64,000 nucleotides of DNA from Pseudorhodoferax sp047601025 (GTDB lineage: Bacteria; Pseudomonadota; Gammaproteobacteria; Burkholderiales; Burkholderiaceae_C), in the NCBI RefSeq assembly GCF_047601025.1, contig NZ_JASGJZ010000001.1:2666001-2730000 (forward strand), read 5' to 3'. The translations under genes were made by a program, and so were the position numbers. This document shows, one piece after another, positions 54,605 through 62,464 of this stretch. Under the pieces are notes generated by a model. It was not told the origin of the DNA, searched no databases, and saw nothing but the letters and a program-made list of their open reading frames with translations. How positions within the stretch are numbered: position 1 is the first letter of the stretch; each line of letters starts with the position of its first letter.

Positions 54605-54648
54605 CTATTTTATTAGAACATGTTAAATTAGAAATGTCTTAATTAATT
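54605..54648. promoter_or_regulatory. AT-rich operator candidate between the MBL and ArsR-type genes
   Basis: An AT-rich patch in otherwise GC-rich DNA holds two direct 15-base units, TTAGAACATGTTAAA (54613-54627) and TTAGAAATGTCTTAA (54629-54643), 16 bp apart. The first contains the palindrome AACATGTT. BigR-type repressors bind such AT-rich sites and also cover the promoters; binding here is inferred. Confidence 0.55.
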
Positions 54649-54664
54649 CGGAGGTGCCCGAGCG

Positions 54665-54970
54665 ATGGATGAGAAGGACCGGCAGTTCCTGTACGAAGGC
54701 GCGGCGCGTGCCGCGGCGCTGCTGCGCGCCGTCGGCAACGAGCACCGCCTGCTGGTGCTGTGCCTGCTGATCGAGCACGGGGAGATGTCGGTCGGCGCGC
54801 TGCTGGAGCAGGTGGCGCTGAGCCAGTCCGCGCTGTCGCAGCACCTGGCCAAGATGCGCGAGGAGGGCCTGGTGACCTTCCGCCGCGAGGCGCAGACGCT
54901 GTACTACCGCATCGACAACCCCGACGTGCGCACGCTGATCGCCACGCTCAAGAGCATCTACTGCCCCTGA
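54665..54970 (+). CDS. ArsR-family sulfide/persulfide-responsive repressor (BigR/SqrR type)
   Basis: The 101-residue winged-helix repressor has recognition segment ALSQSALSQHLAKMREEGLV and the two cysteines that define BigR/SqrR/YgaV sensors: Cys33 (LVLCLLIEHG) and Cys100 (SIYCP). In that family they form a tetrasulfide or disulfide bond with persulfides and release DNA. Its neighbours (MBL dioxygenase, rhodanese, DUF2892) are the classic target genes. A CGGAGG ribosome site lies 8 bp before the ATG. Confidence 0.9.
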   Translation: MDEKDRQFLYEGAARAAALLRAVGNEHRLLVLCLLIEHGEMSVGALLEQVALSQSALSQHLAKMREEGLVTFRREAQTLYYRIDNPDVRTLIATLKSIYCP

Positions 54971-54985
54971 AAGGAGCTTCCCGCC

Positions 54986-55513
54986 ATGTCCGTTGCCACG
55001 ATCTCCCCGCAGGACGCACGCGACCTGGTCGCGCGCGGCGCCGTGCTGGTCGACATCCGCAGCGCCGACGAGCACGCGCGCGAGCGCATCGGCCAGGCCG
55101 TCAGCGTGCCGCTGGAGCGGCTGTCCGCCGGCGCCGTGCCGGCCGGCGGCGCCGCGGCCGTGGTCTTCCACTGCCGCTCCGGCCAGCGCACCCGGCTCGC
55201 CGCCCAGGTGCTGGGCGCCAGCGTGGCCTGCGACGCCTACCTGCTCGACGGCGGCCTGGACGCCTGGAAGCGCGCCGGCCTGCCCGTGGTGGTGGACGCC
55301 CGGCAGCCGCTGGCGCTGCAGCGCCAGGTGCAGCTGGCCGCCGGCGCGCTGATCGTGCTGGGCTGCGTGCTCGGCGCCACGGTGTCGCCCTGGTTCCATG
55401 CGCTGTCCGGCGCCGTCGGCGCCGGCCTGGTGTTTGCCGGCGCCTCGGGCTTCTGCGGGATGGCCCGCGTGCTGATGAAGATGCCCTGGAACCGCAGGGC
55501 GCTGGCCGGCTGA
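54986..55513 (+). CDS. Rhodanese-domain membrane protein (YgaP-like)
   Basis: The 175-residue protein has a rhodanese domain with catalytic Cys63 in VVFHCRSGQRTR (residues 5-105), followed by two hydrophobic helices in residues 118-163 (DUF2892-like). It is the same layout as YgaP, a membrane sulfurtransferase. AAAGGAG precedes the ATG, 15 bp after the repressor stop, so it is in one operon. Confidence 0.9.
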   Translation: MSVATISPQDARDLVARGAVLVDIRSADEHARERIGQAVSVPLERLSAGAVPAGGAAAVVFHCRSGQRTRLAAQVLGASVACDAYLLDGGLDAWKRAGLPVVVDARQPLALQRQVQLAAGALIVLGCVLGATVSPWFHALSGAVGAGLVFAGASGFCGMARVLMKMPWNRRALAG

Positions 55514-55557
55514 GACGCGGGCCGATCCGGTTTTTTCAACGACAGGAGGACTTTCCC

Positions 55558-55755
55558 ATGCAATCGAACGTCGGCGGCATCGACCGCGTACTGCGCATCC
55601 TGGTCGGCCTGGTGCTGATCGCCCTGGCCGCCACCGGCACCGTGGGCTGGTGGGGCTGGCTCGGCATCGTGCCGCTGCTGACCGCGCTGCTGCGCTTCTG
55701 CCCGGTGTATCCGCTGCTGGGCTTGAGAACCTGCCCGCTGGCCTCGCGCAAGTAG
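55558..55755 (+). CDS. DUF2892 small membrane protein
   Basis: The 65-residue protein starts MQSNVGGIDRVLRILVGL and has two hydrophobic helices and the family motif FCPVYPLLGLRTCP. Such proteins usually accompany rhodaneses in sulfide operons. The ribosome site is ACAGGAGG. Confidence 0.9.
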   Translation: MQSNVGGIDRVLRILVGLVLIALAATGTVGWWGWLGIVPLLTALLRFCPVYPLLGLRTCPLASRK

Positions 55756-55789
55756 GGGCTGGCGGCGCTGCTGCGCGGCCCGTCGCTCC

Positions 55790-57034
55790 TCAGCTCGGTG
55801 CCGCGCCCTGCGTCGCGGTGTAGACCGCGTAGACCGACTGGCTCGCGATCATGAACAGCCGGTTGCGCTTGGGCCCGCCGAAGGTCAGGTTGCCGCAGGC
55901 CTCGGGCAGGCGGATGCGGCCGATCAGCCGGCCCTCGGGGTTCCACACCGTCACGCCGCTGTAGCCCACGGCGCGGCCGGCGTTGCTGGCGACCCAGAGG
56001 TTGCCGAACACGTCGGCGCGGATGCCGTCCGGCCCGCACTTCACGCCGTCGACCATGCAGTCGGAGAACACCCGCTGGTTGGACAGCCGGTGGTCCGCGC
56101 CCACGTCCAGCACGTGGACGTCGCCCTTGCCCGCCGGTCCGGTGCTGGTGACGTAGAGCTTGCCGAAATCCGGCGAGAAGCACAGCCCGTTCGGGTTGGG
56201 CACCTGGTTGCCGGCGATCACCGCGTCGAGCCGGCCGCTCGGGTCCCAGCGGTAGACCTGGGTCGGCAGCTCCTGCCGCGCGTCGCCGATGCCGGCCGGC
56301 TGGCCCAGCCGGGTGTTCAGCCGGCCCTGGCGGTTGCTGGCGCCGCCGGCCGGGTCGGGCACGCCCTCGTACAACTGCGCGCCGTAGGGCGGGTCGGTGA
56401 ACCAGATGCTGCCGTCCGGGTGCGCCACGGCGTCGTTCGGCGAGTTCAGCGGCTTGCCGTTCCAGCGGTCCGCCAGCACGGTGACCGAGCCGTCCAGCTC
56501 GTAGCGCACCACGCGGCGCGTCAGGTGCTCGCAGGCGATCTGCCGGCCCTGGTAGTCGAAGCAGTTGCCGTTGCTGTTGTTCGACGGCGCGCGGAACACC
56601 GAGACATGGCCGTCGTCCTCCAGCCAGCGCAGCTGCCGGTCGGCCGGGATGTCGCTCCACACCAGGAAGCGGCCGACCGCGTTCCAGGCCGGCCCTTCGA
56701 GCCAGCCGCCGCCGGTCCACAGCCGCCGGATCGCGGCGTTGGGCTGGGCCAGCTCGTTGAACGAGGGATCGACGGCGACCACGTCCGGATCCCAGAAATA
56801 GGTGGTCGGCGGCGCGCCGGGGCCGAAGTCGCGCGGCGGCGTGGTCACGGTGCTGGGCGGGCCGGGCGGCGCCGCCGGCGTCCTGGCCTGGCCCCAGGCC
56901 GCGGGCACCGCCAGCGCGGCGAGCCCGGCGCCGGTGCGGCCGAGGAAGCGGCGCCGCGCCGCGGCCGGGGCACCGTCCGGCGCGCGCGTGTCATGGGCGT
57001 CCGCCGGTGGCGGCAGTGTGCGAAGGTCTGGCAT
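55790..57034 (-). CDS. SMP-30/gluconolactonase-family protein, Tat-exported
   Basis: The 414-residue beta-propeller has the SMP-30 landmarks LEGPAWNAVGRFLVWSDIP, NSPNDAVAHPDGSIWFTDPPYG and DGIRADVFGNLWVASNAG, with likely metal-ligand residues Glu, Asn and Asp. A twin-arginine signal RRRFLGRTGAGLAALAVPAA at about residues 27-46 indicates folded export. ATG 57034 has a GGGAGACAGACGC leader. Family members hydrolyse lactones. The gene converges on the DUF2892 gene. Confidence 0.88.
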   Translation of the reverse strand: MPDLRTLPPPADAHDTRAPDGAPAAARRRFLGRTGAGLAALAVPAAWGQARTPAAPPGPPSTVTTPPRDFGPGAPPTTYFWDPDVVAVDPSFNELAQPNAAIRRLWTGGGWLEGPAWNAVGRFLVWSDIPADRQLRWLEDDGHVSVFRAPSNNSNGNCFDYQGRQIACEHLTRRVVRYELDGSVTVLADRWNGKPLNSPNDAVAHPDGSIWFTDPPYGAQLYEGVPDPAGGASNRQGRLNTRLGQPAGIGDARQELPTQVYRWDPSGRLDAVIAGNQVPNPNGLCFSPDFGKLYVTSTGPAGKGDVHVLDVGADHRLSNQRVFSDCMVDGVKCGPDGIRADVFGNLWVASNAGRAVGYSGVTVWNPEGRLIGRIRLPEACGNLTFGGPKRNRLFMIASQSVYAVYTATQGAAPS

Positions 57035-57153
57035 GCGTCTGTCTCCCGTACGTTGTTGCTTGTGGCCGGCGCGCGGGCGTTGCCGCGGCACCGGGCCGTC
57101 CTTATACGGGCGCGCGGCGCGGCCGCCTGCAACAAGTTGTTCGCGGCGGCTGT

Positions 57154-57492
57154 TCAGGCCTGCCGCGGCCCGAACATGATCACCAGCATGCCCAGCAGGC
57201 ACAGGCCGACGCCGATCCAGTCCGCCGGCGTCGGCCGGATGCCGTCGACACGCCACAGCCAGGCCAGGGCGACGCCGATGTACACGCCGCCGTAGGCCGC
57301 GTAGACGCGGCCGGCCGCCTGCGGATGCAGCGTCAGCAGCCAGGCGAACGCGGCCAGGCTCGCCGCGGCCGGCACCAGCAGCCAGGCCGTGCGGCCCTGC
57401 CTGAGCCAGAGGTAGGGCAGGTAGCAGCCGACGATCTCCGCGAGCGCCGTGGCGACGAACAGGCCGAAGGTGCGCAGGGCATCGAGCGTCAT
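57154..57492 (-). CDS. YnfA family membrane protein (UPF0060)
   Basis: The 112-residue protein has four hydrophobic helices and the family signatures ATALAEIVGCYLPYLWLRQG and GRVYAAYGGVYIGVALAWLW. YnfA proteins resemble small multidrug resistance exporters. Length is normal. Confidence 0.93.
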   Translation of the reverse strand: MTLDALRTFGLFVATALAEIVGCYLPYLWLRQGRTAWLLVPAAASLAAFAWLLTLHPQAAGRVYAAYGGVYIGVALAWLWRVDGIRPTPADWIGVGLCLLGMLVIMFGPRQA

Positions 57493-57553
57493 CGCGCCCG
57501 GCCCCGGGCCGGCCCGGCGCCCGCGCGGCGCCGGCGGGTCGGGCGGGGGCCGG

Positions 57554-57883
57554 TCAACGGCACGCGCGGCCCTTCAGGTAGTCCAGCGCCCGCTCGCCCA
57601 CGAAGCGCCGGCCGGGGTTGGCGCCGCTGATCCACTCCTCGGGCGCGAACAGGTCGAACAGGCCGACCTTGACGAGCGTCGGAATCGACAGCGCGAGCTC
57701 CCGCTCCACCTGGCCGCGCTCGCCGGCGTTGTACAGGGCGACGTTGTGCAGCATGGCCGCGACCGTCCCGGTCTGCACCGTGCTGCCGTCCTTGAGCTGG
57801 ACCGCGGGAAGCACCTCGCCCGCGGCGACAATCTTGTGGTTGATGGCGGCCAGCTGGCCTGTGTTGTCGGTGCGGTCGGTCAT
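57554..57883 (-). CDS. Conserved-looking hypothetical protein, 109 residues
   Basis: I recognise no named function. The sequence MTDRTDNTGQLAAINHKIVA, LPAVQLKDGSTVQTGTVAAML and IPTLVKVGLFDLFAPEEW reads as a compact soluble protein with normal composition. No signal peptide. It starts where the antitoxin relic ends, but is not part of it. Confidence 0.65.
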   Translation of the reverse strand: MTDRTDNTGQLAAINHKIVAAGEVLPAVQLKDGSTVQTGTVAAMLHNVALYNAGERGQVERELALSIPTLVKVGLFDLFAPEEWISGANPGRRFVGERALDYLKGRACR

Positions 57884-58148
57884 GGCTGTAGGCCGTTGGC
57901 ATGCATGGGACATCCCGGCAGATTCCGGGGGCTGGCACCAGGAGGCTCGGCCATGCCCTCCTGCCGGGAATGGACAAGAGGTACGGCGCTTGCCGGATGG
58001 ACTGCCCATTCTCTGCCGACAGCTCTGCCGACCGCGGAACTGCGCCCGTGCGCGGGCCCGCGACGTGGATCGGCTGGCGGGACTCCGCCGCCTGGTCGAT
58101 GAGACGGCACGGGTTGGCACGGACTTCGCTTGCGGCGAGGGTGGACAT
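57880..58148 (-). pseudogene. Broken YefM/Phd-type antitoxin
   Basis: The minus frame from 58148 reads MSTLAASEVRANPCRLIDQA, then QPIHVAGPRTGAV and YLLSIPG, clearly like YefM-family antitoxins, but the usual end (a GMxEPLxE segment) appears only in another frame (EGMAEPPGASPRNLPG). At least one frameshift therefore separates the two parts, and the middle is altered. No YoeB-like toxin frame was found next to it. It is a decayed toxin-antitoxin remnant. Confidence 0.65.
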
Positions 58149-58224
58149 GGCTGCTCTCCGGGCAGCGCGCCACGGTACCCGCCTGCGTGCGCCTGGTCCA
58201 TCGTCGCCGGGAGTCGCCCGGTGG

Positions 58225-58257
58225 ATGAAGGGGCTTCCCCGTTCCGAAGCAGCCGCC
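58225..58257. repeat. Dispersed repeat, copy 1 (other copy 61199-61232)
   Basis: The core CTTCCCCGTTCCGAA is shared, and ATGAA upstream and CAGC-GCC downstream also match, with two substitutions and one indel over about 33 bp. Copies flank IS5- and IS110-like debris, so this may be an IS end. Confidence 0.5.
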
Positions 58258-58259
58258 AT

Positions 58260-58496
58260 GCGAAAGGGTCTCTCCCGGTATTCGCAGCGCTGCCGGCACG
58301 GGTGGATCAGGTACAGTGCGGCGAGCAATCGCCCCTCGAGCCGGCGCTCGGGGGAGTTGACGATCGGCCTGTTGCCGAGCACGGCGTCCAGGTCTGGCGA
58401 CATCGCGCCCTGCGTTCGATCGGCCCATTGCTTGGCCTTGCGCAGCGGATGATCGGCCGGCGCGCGCGACTCCGGCGGGAAGTCGTGGAACACCAT
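58260..58496 (-). pseudogene. Fragment of an IS5-type transposase N-terminus
   Basis: Residues ESRAPADHPLRKAKQWAD, ALSP-like MSPDL and PERRLEGRLLAALYLI match the start of transposases that begin RVPADHPLR...PERLLRALLL. The rest of the protein (DDE domain) is missing. The fragment starts opposite the 5' end of the GGDEF gene. Confidence 0.55.
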
Positions 58497-59811
58497 GCAG
58501 CGAGAAATCACAGGAATGGCCATTGACGATGATCCGGTGCATCGCCCTGCAGGCGGCATGCAGGCGGCCGATCTGTCGGATCTGCGCTTCGATCTGCTGT
58601 GCGGCATGGCGTGCCGGATGCTCGGCATGGCCGCGGCGACCATCCAGGTCCAGGGCACCAGCAAAGTCTGGCACGCCGCCGGATCGGCATCCGCCGCCGA
58701 TGCGCAGCAGGCCGGCGGCGCACGTGATGCGGGCCTGCTCGGCGAGGACGATCGCCTGATCGCGTCCATGCCGTTCGGTGACGGGGGCGTCGGCCGGTTC
58801 TCGTTGTTCGGCGCTGCGTCCAGGGTGTTGGGCATCCACGAGTGGCGCCAGTTCGAGCAATTCGCCGCGCTGGCGACCGCACAGCTGCGGCTGTTCGAGC
58901 TGGCGCAGGGGGCCCTGCGCCGGGAAAGCGATTTCAGGCTGCTGGCGGAGTCGGCGACCGACACGATCATCCGGGGCAACCTCGACGGCGTCCGCCAGTA
59001 CGTATCGCCCTCGGTCGAGGATCTGCTCGGCTATCAGCCGTCGCAGCTCCTCGGGCGCAGGGCCATCGAATTGACCCATCCCGACGACGTGCCGGCGTTC
59101 AAGGCGCTGATGCAGGAGGTGCGGGCCGGCCGCCTGGTGGACGGCCGCTCCGAGCAGCGCCAGCGCCACAAGGATGGCTCCTGGGTGTGGCTCGAAGCCT
59201 CGATCAGGCTGACGCGGGATCGCCACACCGGCCGGCCGGACGGCTACGTCACCACGGTGCGCGGCATCGGGCATCGCAAGCAGGTGGAGGCACGGCTGAA
59301 GCATCTGGCACAGGTGGACGACCTGACCGGCCTGCCGAACCGGGCCGCCTTCGCCGCCAGCCTGGACCTGGCCATCGAACGGGTGCGCCACGAAGGCGGG
59401 CGGTTCGTGCTGTTCTACATGGATCTGGATGGCTTCAAGCGGGTCAACGACACGCTTGGGCACGCCGCGGGCGACGCGGTGCTGCGCGAAGCCGCCGCGC
59501 GCCTGCAGGCTTCCCTGCGTGAATCGGACCGCGTGTTCCGCATGGGCGGGGACGAGTTCACGGCCCTGTCCGACGGCCGGGGCGGCCTGGAGACCATCGC
59601 GCAGGCGCAGCGGCTGATTGCGGAAATCGCGCGGCCGTTCGTCATCGATGCGGCCCACATCTCCATCGGGCTGAGCGTCGGGGCCGCATGCGGGCCGGAG
59701 CACGGGCAGGAAGCCGCCCGGCTGCTGGAATGCGCCGACCGGGCGCTGTATTCGGCCAAGAAGGCCGGCAAGAACACGGTTCGCCTGTACGACGCCGGCG
59801 CGGGGACGTGA
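58495..59811 (+). CDS. PAS-GGDEF diguanylate cyclase
   Basis: The 438-residue protein has an N-terminal region (residues 20-140) of GAF-like style and a PAS/PAC domain (150-265, YVSPSVEDLLGYQPSQLLGR, WVWLEASIRLTRDRHTGR). A GGDEF domain follows with intact active site MGGDEF (351-355) and DLDGFKRVNDTLGHAAGD. It makes cyclic di-GMP. No RxxD inhibitory site is evident before GGDEF and no membrane segment is seen. The first codons overlap the transposase fragment on the other strand. Confidence 0.9.
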   Translation: MQREITGMAIDDDPVHRPAGGMQAADLSDLRFDLLCGMACRMLGMAAATIQVQGTSKVWHAAGSASAADAQQAGGARDAGLLGEDDRLIASMPFGDGGVGRFSLFGAASRVLGIHEWRQFEQFAALATAQLRLFELAQGALRRESDFRLLAESATDTIIRGNLDGVRQYVSPSVEDLLGYQPSQLLGRRAIELTHPDDVPAFKALMQEVRAGRLVDGRSEQRQRHKDGSWVWLEASIRLTRDRHTGRPDGYVTTVRGIGHRKQVEARLKHLAQVDDLTGLPNRAAFAASLDLAIERVRHEGGRFVLFYMDLDGFKRVNDTLGHAAGDAVLREAAARLQASLRESDRVFRMGGDEFTALSDGRGGLETIAQAQRLIAEIARPFVIDAAHISIGLSVGAACGPEHGQEAARLLECADRALYSAKKAGKNTVRLYDAGAGT

Positions 59812-60578
59812 TCGGCGCCTGCGTTGGGCAGGGAAAGCCACGACGGTCCGCCGTAGTACACGGACGAGCAGCGGATCACCACTCCGCACAGGGCGCCCAT
59901 GACCGGGACCGTCAGCACCATCGCCAGGCTTGGTGTGATTGCAGCCGGGCAGTTCGAGCCATGCGTGCACAGAGGCTTCGTGCGTGACAGGTTGATGCGC
60001 GGCCCGCATGCATCACGCTGCGCAGGGAAGCGAGATCGCGAACGCAGCAAGCTGGAGCGTCTTGAGGGCGCCCCGGTGATTGTCCTTGAGGCTGCCCGGG
60101 ACGATGTCGGCCCAGGTGAACGGGAGCTGAAGGAATGCGGCGGCTGGCAGAGAGTCGATTTGGCGCTGGTCGACAAAAGCGCACACATTCTTCGGGCGGC
60201 GCGCACGCGCGATGGCGTGTCCGATCCCGGCCATGTTCCTCAGATGCCCGCGGCCCGGGAGAATCTGGCACCCCTTTGGGGGCCAATTCAATGAATTGGA
60301 CATGCGATGGCAGATACCCGCCACCGATCAGAGCGGCAGCAGATGAATTCGATCGCTCGTCCATGGTTCGAGCGCGAGGAGCGAATGTGGCCTGGCCAGT
60401 GGCTCTTATCGGGGCCCTCGGATGATTTGGCCGGCAGAAGCCTGCCTGTAGATGGGTGGCCGGTCCCTCCGCGGTGGCTTTCGCCTTCTCCGTGTGTCTG
60501 GTAGTCAATGATTGAGAATGCCGTCGATCATCAAGAAATGCATGAAGAACTCTTCGGTGGCAACTCGTTTGCAGGAGG
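59812..60578. other. Unassigned stretch after the GGDEF gene
   Basis: Several frames of 60-130 codons are open on both strands (for example 59899-60294 plus and 60013-60324 minus), but none has a convincing ribosome site or a family I recognise. GC content falls gradually through this stretch. It could be decayed mobile DNA. Confidence 0.4.
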
Positions 60579-60845
60579 TCAAGATCGGCTGCGATTTCTT
60601 GCAGTCAAGGTGACGACTATCGCGATGAGAAATAGTATTGGAATGAACGTTATGCCTGATACAAACAAAATGATGGATATGCTGGCCAGTAGCTCTGGAT
60701 AGTGGGTTCCACTGCATTGCGGTTGTCCGCCGCCAAAGCTCAGGCAAAGGTCTGAGAATATGAAAGCCGATACCAGCCAGAGTGCCGTGGCGCCAATTGT
60801 TAGGTGCCACCAAATCCTTGGGTTCTTGAGAAGGTTTGTTGCCAT
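60579..60845 (-). CDS. Small membrane protein, 88 residues, unknown
   Basis: From ATG 60845 the protein reads MATNLLKNPRIWWHLTIGAT with two hydrophobic helices (ALWLVSAFIF and a longer one near the end) and a short basic tail. A cysteine-containing loop (LCLSFGGGQPQCSG) joins the helices. No family recognised. GC is far below the core. It could be an old integron cassette gene, as it is minus-strand like the array to the right. Confidence 0.5.
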   Translation of the reverse strand: MATNLLKNPRIWWHLTIGATALWLVSAFIFSDLCLSFGGGQPQCSGTHYPELLASISIILFVSGITFIPILFLIAIVVTLTARNRSRS

Positions 60846-60996
60846 TGATGAAATAAATCTCCGCCTAAAGCAGGGCTGGCTTTCCTGGCGCGTCGGTCGA
60901 GCGAATGGTTGGGAATCACTCGATGAAGGAAATGTCATTGGCGGCCATGATCTTTCTCAATTTTTCCCGTCCATTGTCAAGATCATTTCCATTTAC

Positions 60997-61155
60997 TCAA
61001 TCAAACATGTCCGCATTGGCGAAATGTTCGATCAGCTGTGGCGATACAGAGTGAATTGCGTTCAGCATCGCGGCCATGTCATCTGGAAGTAACTTCTTGT
61101 ATCCGTGCGTGAAAAAATCAGTCCATGGGTGATCACCCGGTTTTCCATTTGGCAT
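60997..61155 (-). CDS. Small protein with MPNGKPGDHPWTD start, 52 residues
   Basis: The N-terminus MPNGKPGDHPWTDFFTHGYK recalls a recurring family of short bacterial proteins that begin MPNGKPGDHP and contain a T-D-hydrophobic-HG segment; function unknown. ATG 61155 is preceded by GGGGGAAATT. The C-terminus is LIEHFANADMFD. The low GC matches the neighbouring membrane-protein gene. Confidence 0.55.
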   Translation of the reverse strand: MPNGKPGDHPWTDFFTHGYKKLLPDDMAAMLNAIHSVSPQLIEHFANADMFD

Positions 61156-61198
61156 ATCAATTTCCCCCAAAAGAATCAATAAAAATGAGGCCTAAAGA

Positions 61199-61232
61199 AT
61201 GAAAGGAACTTCCCCGTTCCGAACCAGCTGCC
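61199..61232. repeat. Dispersed repeat, copy 2 (other copy 58225-58257)
   Basis: This lies about 75 bp before the IS110 relic start, in the same orientation as copy 1. Confidence 0.5.
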
Positions 61233-61305
61233 TTGCGGCAATCGGCATGTGAGTGCCACGATGAGAAGTGCGAAATTTCCTCCACCCGTTCAAAAGGGGG
61301 TGTCC

Positions 61306-61615
61306 ATGGCCATCGTATTCGTTGGCATCGATTTGGCCAAGAATGTTCTTGCCGTGCACGGCGGCAATGAGGGCAGCCGGGCCGAGTGGGGTCCGCCCGA
61401 GCGTGACGCGCGAGAAGTTGCACGAGTTGATCGCGGCGCTGCCGCCATGCTTGCAGGAACGCCGCGGTTACTGGAAAACCGTCGTGGCCATCGCGGCCAA
61501 GAACGCACGCATGGTCTGGGCGGTGCTGAGGCGAGAGAAGACTTTGCACTGCCTGCATGAGCGCTTCGCCACTTTGCAAGTGCCAGAGCAAACTTTGAAA
61601 CCGACCGCCGCGTGA
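61306..61615 (+). pseudogene. IS110-family transposase relic with internal deletion
   Basis: The frame from 61306 starts MAIVFVGIDLAKNVLAVHGG, the IS110 DEDD N-terminus. After a frameshift near 61375 it continues as VRPSVTREKLHELIAALPP and joins directly to RRGYWKTVVAIAAKNARM, which belongs to the C-terminus. About 250 central residues, including most of the active site and the serine motif, are gone. It ends at a stop near 61615. Confidence 0.8.
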
Positions 61616-61878
61616 CGGAAAGCGTTGATGTCGACAGGTTTGGACCTGCGCGGGACACGGCCGATCAACTCGATGGCAGCATCTGCGTCGCCGACGAACG
61701 AATGGGTCCCCGCGTGCGTCCTTCACCAGGGCCCGCGGCCCTCGAGCGGCTGCATCGATGACTGGTTGTCGTCTGGCCAGTCCGCACCTTGTTGACCTCA
61801 GCTGTTTAGTCAGCTATTAGGAAAAATCAATGCCCCCGCTGCGCGGGCGGAGACAGCTTTTTCTTGACGAATGGGGAA

Positions 61879-61952
61879 GCCCTTGTGGTTTGACATGAGA
61901 GGCGGCGCAAGGGCTAAGCCTTTGTGACATCCTCTCGATGGAAGGGCTAGGC
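61879..61952 (-). other. Degenerate attC-like site (left end of cassette array)
   Basis: On the minus strand it begins GCCTAGC and shares CCTTCCATCGAGAGGA and CTCATGTCAAAC with the site at 62396-62464, but the right-hand core GTTRRRY is lost. It lies 13 bp after the stop of the 61966 gene. It may be an inactive attC closing the array. Confidence 0.5.
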
Positions 61953-61965
61953 ATCGAGTGCCTGC

Positions 61966-62367
61966 CTATTGGTTGGTATTGCAGCCTATGGAATTGCCTG
62001 CGTTGGACGGCAATTGGATGCTCCAGTGGCCACCCCATTTACCGAAGAATCCGACTTTGTCCCCATTCCATCCCGGCTTGTAGATGTCATCGGCTTTTCC
62101 TCTAAAGAGTTCCTTTCCATCTTTGGAATACAGAACTGCGAGTCCTTCCTTTGAGTGGGAAGGGTTGATGTACAGGGCCTTTAGAAGCGTCGTGTATCGC
62201 TCTATGTAGTACTCGCGATTAGGGCTGTGGCAGGGTCTCCCGTAGCCGTCAGAGTCGATATTGAGCAGTGGAAATGGGGTGATGTTCAAAAGCATCGGTG
62301 GCGTCACGAGGAGCGCCAGACATAGAAAGAATACGGACTTCTTGGATCGACTGAGGCTAGTTTTCAT
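61966..62367 (-). CDS. Integron-cassette-like hypothetical protein, 133 residues
   Basis: The protein has an N-terminal hydrophobic segment (KKSVFFLCLALLVTPPMLL) that is a signal peptide or anchor, and a polar C-terminal part with tryptophan and glycine (KPGWNGDKVGFFGKWGGHW). No family recognised. The gene starts 29 bp after one attC-like site and ends just before another, the compact layout of a gene cassette. Its GC content is near 47 percent. Confidence 0.6.
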   Translation of the reverse strand: MKTSLSRSKKSVFFLCLALLVTPPMLLNITPFPLLNIDSDGYGRPCHSPNREYYIERYTTLLKALYINPSHSKEGLAVLYSKDGKELFRGKADDIYKPGWNGDKVGFFGKWGGHWSIQLPSNAGNSIGCNTNQ

Positions 62368-62395
62368 TGAGCTGAGATGTGATAGGTTCTGCGAT

Positions 62396-62464
62396 GCCTA
62401 ACGTTTGACATGAGATGCGCTGACCGGCTTGCCGGGCGGCGTCCTCTCGATGGAAGGATTAGGC
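62396..62464 (-). other. attC-like recombination site of a cassette array
   Basis: Read on the minus strand it starts GCCTAAT (near RYYYAAC) and ends GTTAGGC (matches GTTRRRY exactly). An imperfect inverted repeat (CATCGAGAGGACGCCG against CATGAGATGCGCTG) lies between. Total length is 69 bp. The stop of the 62398 lipoprotein gene lies inside it. Confidence 0.65.
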
